DNA of 64,000 bases from assembly GCF_014645615.1 (NCBI RefSeq), contig NZ_BMMB01000001.1, positions 62,001-126,000 of the forward strand, read 5' to 3'. The translations under genes were made by a program, and so were the position numbers. Under the pieces are notes generated by a model that was given only the letters and a program-made list of their open reading frames with translations, was not told where the DNA came from and made no database searches. Positions 62,161-64,000 of the stretch are shown one piece after another; position 1 is the stretch's first letter, and each line of letters starts with the position of its first letter. The stretch comes from Paenibacillus hunanensis. GTDB taxonomy: Bacteria; Bacillota; Bacilli; Paenibacillales; Paenibacillaceae.

Positions 62161-62814
62161 CTACGCCTCAGGCGGCGAAGCAACATAGTGCAGCAGCATT
62201 GTAATCACTGGCAGATCCATCTCATCCAGCGCATTCGGTTGAAAGTGATTCTGGTGATTACTGAGAATCAGACGTTGCAGCACACCCATAATCGTCTGGA
62301 AAATAAGAGCGCCCGTACGGTGGGGATCAAGCTGGGAGAACAGTGTGCCATCAGCTATGCCTGCTTGTAGCGGATCGAGTAGAAAGCCGCTCTTTTGCCC
62401 CTCGTACACGAATTGCTCATATCGCTGACGCAGCTCATCCTTGATCTGCATTCCGTCATAATACAGATCGAACAGTACGATAAAGCGCAGTTCCTGACCA
62501 TGCTGACGCGCATAATCAACCCAGCTGTGTAAGATTGCCTTCAAGCGCTCATAGCCTGTGCGCTCTGGTTGATCGGCGGCGACCAGCCAGTCGGTCATAT
62601 GCGTCAAAATGCGCATTTGTACTTCAAATACAACTTCATTGATATCATCAAAATGCTTATAAAAGGTGACACGGCTGATTCCAGCGAGCTTACAAATATC
62701 GTTCACCCGAATATCCGGAAAATTATGCTGTAAAAATAGCTGCTGTCCTGCCTGAATTAGCTCATCTCGATGCTGGCTACGTACATGCTGGTGCCAGGAT
62801 TCCTGTTCACTCAT
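62161..62814 (-). CDS. TetR-family transcriptional regulator
   Basis: A 217-residue protein with the N-terminal TetR helix-turn-helix: IRVNDICKLAGISRVTFYKHF. The C-terminal ligand domain is helical. AAAGGAAGG lies before the ATG. It is 32 bp downstream of an MFS exporter gene on the same strand and probably regulates it in response to a drug or toxic compound. Confidence 0.85.
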   Translation of the reverse strand: MSEQESWHQHVRSQHRDELIQAGQQLFLQHNFPDIRVNDICKLAGISRVTFYKHFDDINEVVFEVQMRILTHMTDWLVAADQPERTGYERLKAILHSWVDYARQHGQELRFIVLFDLYYDGMQIKDELRQRYEQFVYEGQKSGFLLDPLQAGIADGTLFSQLDPHRTGALIFQTIMGVLQRLILSNHQNHFQPNALDEMDLPVITMLLHYVASPPEA

Positions 62815-62846
62815 CTTTAACCTTCCTTTGATAGCGGACGATTAGA

Positions 62847-64000
62847 TTAGGAAGCATGATCGTCCGTCGATATTGGCTTGCTTCTGGTCTGGCGCGCAGA
62901 CGTTTCGCGCACAAGTGCAAGTGTAGCAATAAGAATGATAGCTCCCACAATATACGGAAGCTCGATATGTTTGTCAAACAGTGTACCAGCTACGACCGGG
63001 CCAATAATGCTACCGATACTGCCATACGTTGTATTCAATCCAGCAACAAAGCCCTGCTCATCGTCCCCTGCATGATTGGCAAGCAGAGTGTTCACCGTAG
63101 GTCGTAAAAAGGCATTAAATGCGAAAAATAGTGCCGATACGGCTAGCAAATATCCCAGATTAACCGGGATCAGCATCAGTAGTAGCGCGACAGCCGTAAC
63201 GACCAGCGATAGCCGAATCAGACGATATTCACCCAGCCAGCGGATGACACGATCCAGTAGCCAGACCTGCACGACAATACCGACGATGGCGCCAAGTGTA
63301 ATAATGATCGCAATCTCTGAGGCGGTAAAGCCATATTGTTGCTCAACATAGAGCGAATAGACCGTTTCATAGGTCATCAAGCCGAAGGTCATCACCAGAA
63401 TGAGCAGCAGATAGCGGAAATAAGGTCGGTGGAACGATTGCCCCAATTGCTGGAGCATGGAGGTCTGCGGCTTGTTGCTACCTTGAATCGCAGCTGTTCG
63501 GCGTTCTTGTGGTAGTGTTTCCTTGAGCCATAATGTCATAATTGTGGCGACTAAGCCAAGCGCCGCCGCTACCAGATATGGAACTCGAATGCCATACGTA
63601 GCGATCAAGCCGCCCAGCCCGGGACCGAGCACCATGCCAAGATTCATTGCGGCACTGAGATAGCCCATGCCTTTAGCGCGCGTCTGCTGCGTCGTCACAT
63701 CAGCGACATAGGCCAGCACTGAAGGCACCATAATGCCGAGCCCGATTCCGCCGATAAAGCGTGCAATATAAAGGGCAGGCAGATTATACGATACAGCAAA
63801 AATATAATCCGAGATCACCGTCAAAAATAACCCGGCGAGGATCATCCGTTTCCGCCCAAACCGATCGGACATGCGTCCTCCAATCGGTGAAAAGATAAAC
63901 TGTGCCGCACCAAACGCAGCTACCAGATAGCCTGCCGCTGTTCCAGCTGCATCGAACTCCTGCAAATACTGCGGCAAAATAGGAATAACCATACCCTGAC
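62847..64000 (-). CDS. MFS drug exporter (N-terminus outside window)
   Basis: The frame stays open to base 64000 (codons for Gln-Gly precede the Met at 63992), so the first residues lie beyond the window. The visible 383 residues have about eleven membrane helices and motif A GGRMSDRFGRKR, with motif C-like GLGIMVPSV and LGPGLGGLI in the middle. It is a DHA1-type drug:H+ antiporter. The co-directional TetR gene follows. Confidence 0.85.
   Translation of the reverse strand, partial: QGMVIPILPQYLQEFDAAGTAAGYLVAAFGAAQFIFSPIGGRMSDRFGRKRMILAGLFLTVISDYIFAVSYNLPALYIARFIGGIGLGIMVPSVLAYVADVTTQQTRAKGMGYLSAAMNLGMVLGPGLGGLIATYGIRVPYLVAAALGLVATIMTLWLKETLPQERRTAAIQGSNKPQTSMLQQLGQSFHRPYFRYLLLILVMTFGLMTYETVYSLYVEQQYGFTASEIAIIITLGAIVGIVVQVWLLDRVIRWLGEYRLIRLSLVVTAVALLLMLIPVNLGYLLAVSALFFAFNAFLRPTVNTLLANHAGDDEQGFVAGLNTTYGSIGSIIGPVVAGTLFDKHIELPYIVGAIILIATLALVRETSARQTRSKPISTDDHAS

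Overview
The window looks like a chromosomal segment of a Paenibacillus-type Firmicute. The evidence is strong AGGAGG-type ribosome binding sites, many TTG and GTG starts, ECF sigma/anti-sigma and YesM/YesN-type systems, DUF3502-type sugar-binding lipoproteins, a BirA-type biotin operator and a Fur-type 7-1-7 box. All names rest on motif recognition by eye; no database search was possible.

Region 1-5.7 kb is an AT-rich polymorphic-toxin island. It holds the 3' part of a long His-rich, coiled-coil toxin carrier ending in an EndoU-type RNase domain, then a string of immunity-like genes in the order A-B-B'-A', a pentapeptide-repeat protein, another small protein and a broken SMI1/KNR4-like fragment. 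Region 5.8-9.7 kb has three small acidic proteins around an MFS exporter and an RNase H1. Region 10-15.8 kb has an orphan histidine kinase and a sugar ABC importer (two permeases and a lipoprotein). An AraC regulator (16.2-17.1 kb) converges on it.

Region 17.3-18.7 kb (minus strand) is the most unusual part. A class I isoprenoid-synthase-like gene with its own promoter is followed by an 80-residue protein made almost entirely of a nitrile-hydratase-like RiPP leader (NHLP) that ends in Trp. The gene order and the terminal Trp recall ComQ-ComX (tryptophan prenylation), but with an unrelated leader. Region 19-22.7 kb is an operon of ECF sigma factor, membrane anti-sigma, ABC ATPase and permease. 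Then come OsmC, a DUF985 cupin, a second orphan kinase, an acyltransferase and a candidate 46-residue peptide gene with promoter, Shine-Dalgarno and terminator. Region 28.9-32.7 kb is a candidate RNA-repair cluster: nucleotidyltransferase, RtcB ligase and a BCS1-like AAA ATPase.

Region 33.5-42 kb holds a secreted pectate lyase, a 110-bp inverted-repeat element followed by a C-rich, G-poor tract, and a nucleoside importer (nupNOPQ-like) with a molybdo-enzyme and a nucleoside phosphorylase. Region 42.4-47.8 kb is a nickel/peptide-type importer (nikABCDE-like) behind a promoter with a Fur-like box. Region 48-52.6 kb is a three-component sensor: a membrane-anchored sugar-binding protein, a YesM kinase and a YesN regulator. 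Region 53-59 kb is a complete Mrp Na+/H+ antiporter operon in which mrpA and mrpB are fused. The end carries a MazG-like pyrophosphohydrolase, an unknown protein, bioB behind a BirA operator, a degenerate 43-bp tandem repeat array, and a TetR-MFS pair cut by the window end.
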